From: Liolophura sinensis
Lineage: Eukaryota; Mollusca; Polyplacophora; Chitonida; Chitonidae
Direction: 5' to 3'
Length of the DNA: 64,000 nucleotides
Assembly (NCBI RefSeq): GCF_032854445.1
Contig: NC_088295.1
Span: forward strand, 46,179,385 to 46,243,384
Below, piece after piece: positions 63,926 through 64,000 of the stretch (position 1 is the stretch's first letter; the number at the start of each line of letters is the position of its first letter). The position numbers and the translations under genes are program-made. The notes under the pieces were generated by a model, which saw nothing but the letters and a program-made list of their open reading frames with translations, made no database searches and was not told the DNA's origin.

Positions 63926-64000
63926 AGGTTTAAGACAAGTGATCTTTGTGACCTTTACACTGTGTAAATGGCCAGAGGAGTGTCCTGACTGCTTTTGGTC

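Noticed and set aside
1-64000. piRNA-pathway gene cluster (Tudor plus PLD6/Zucchini)
   Set aside because: The PLD here has PH sequence and two HKD motifs, the PLD1/2 type. Zucchini/PLD6 is a small single-HKD protein, so the neighbours share no evident pathway.

Overview
The window is metazoan nuclear DNA: AT-rich, with two long genes cut into many short exons by GT-AG introns, and dense in short interspersed repeats. The repeat content (tRNA-headed SINEs with A/T-rich tails ending in AATAAATAAA or in CACTCACTCA/CATTCATTC) and the proteins suggest a marine lophotrochozoan, most likely a mollusc. This is inference; no species can be named from the sequence. Layout: (1) 1-35759, plus strand: the 3' part of a multi-Tudor gene of the RNF17/TDRD4 (Drosophila Qin/Kumo) type. 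I could chain 35 exons with matching splice phases, giving 1611 residues: coiled-coil region, Ser-rich linker, five extended Tudor domains and an acidic C-terminus. The RING/B-box N-terminus expected for the family would lie upstream of base 1. (2) 35760-48705: about 13 kb between the two convergent genes, holding 3' UTRs, four unrelated minisatellites, a foldback element and scattered SINE pieces. I found no credible protein gene there. (3) 48706-63740, minus strand: a phospholipase D1/2-type gene, 20 exons chained in phase, 1095 residues from the PH region to the C-terminal WT, with both HKD motifs. The PX domain and N-terminus lie beyond 64000. The two genes are not obviously linked in function: RNF17-type proteins work in germline piRNA granules, while PLD1 makes phosphatidic acid in membrane traffic and signalling. 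What stands out is the Tudor gene's architecture. Three independent tandem repeats each straddle a splice junction: a 35-bp array multiplying one 5' splice site about 36 times; a 100-bp array of 10 units, several of which look like 48-nt in-frame micro-exons; and a 100-bp triplication of a 3' splice site with the start of a Tudor exon. The PLD gene carries one 289-codon low-complexity exon in the loop between its catalytic halves. Related copies of a 1.5-1.7 kb inverted-repeat element lie in introns of both genes, and at least four SINE families plus several MITE-like families fill the introns.
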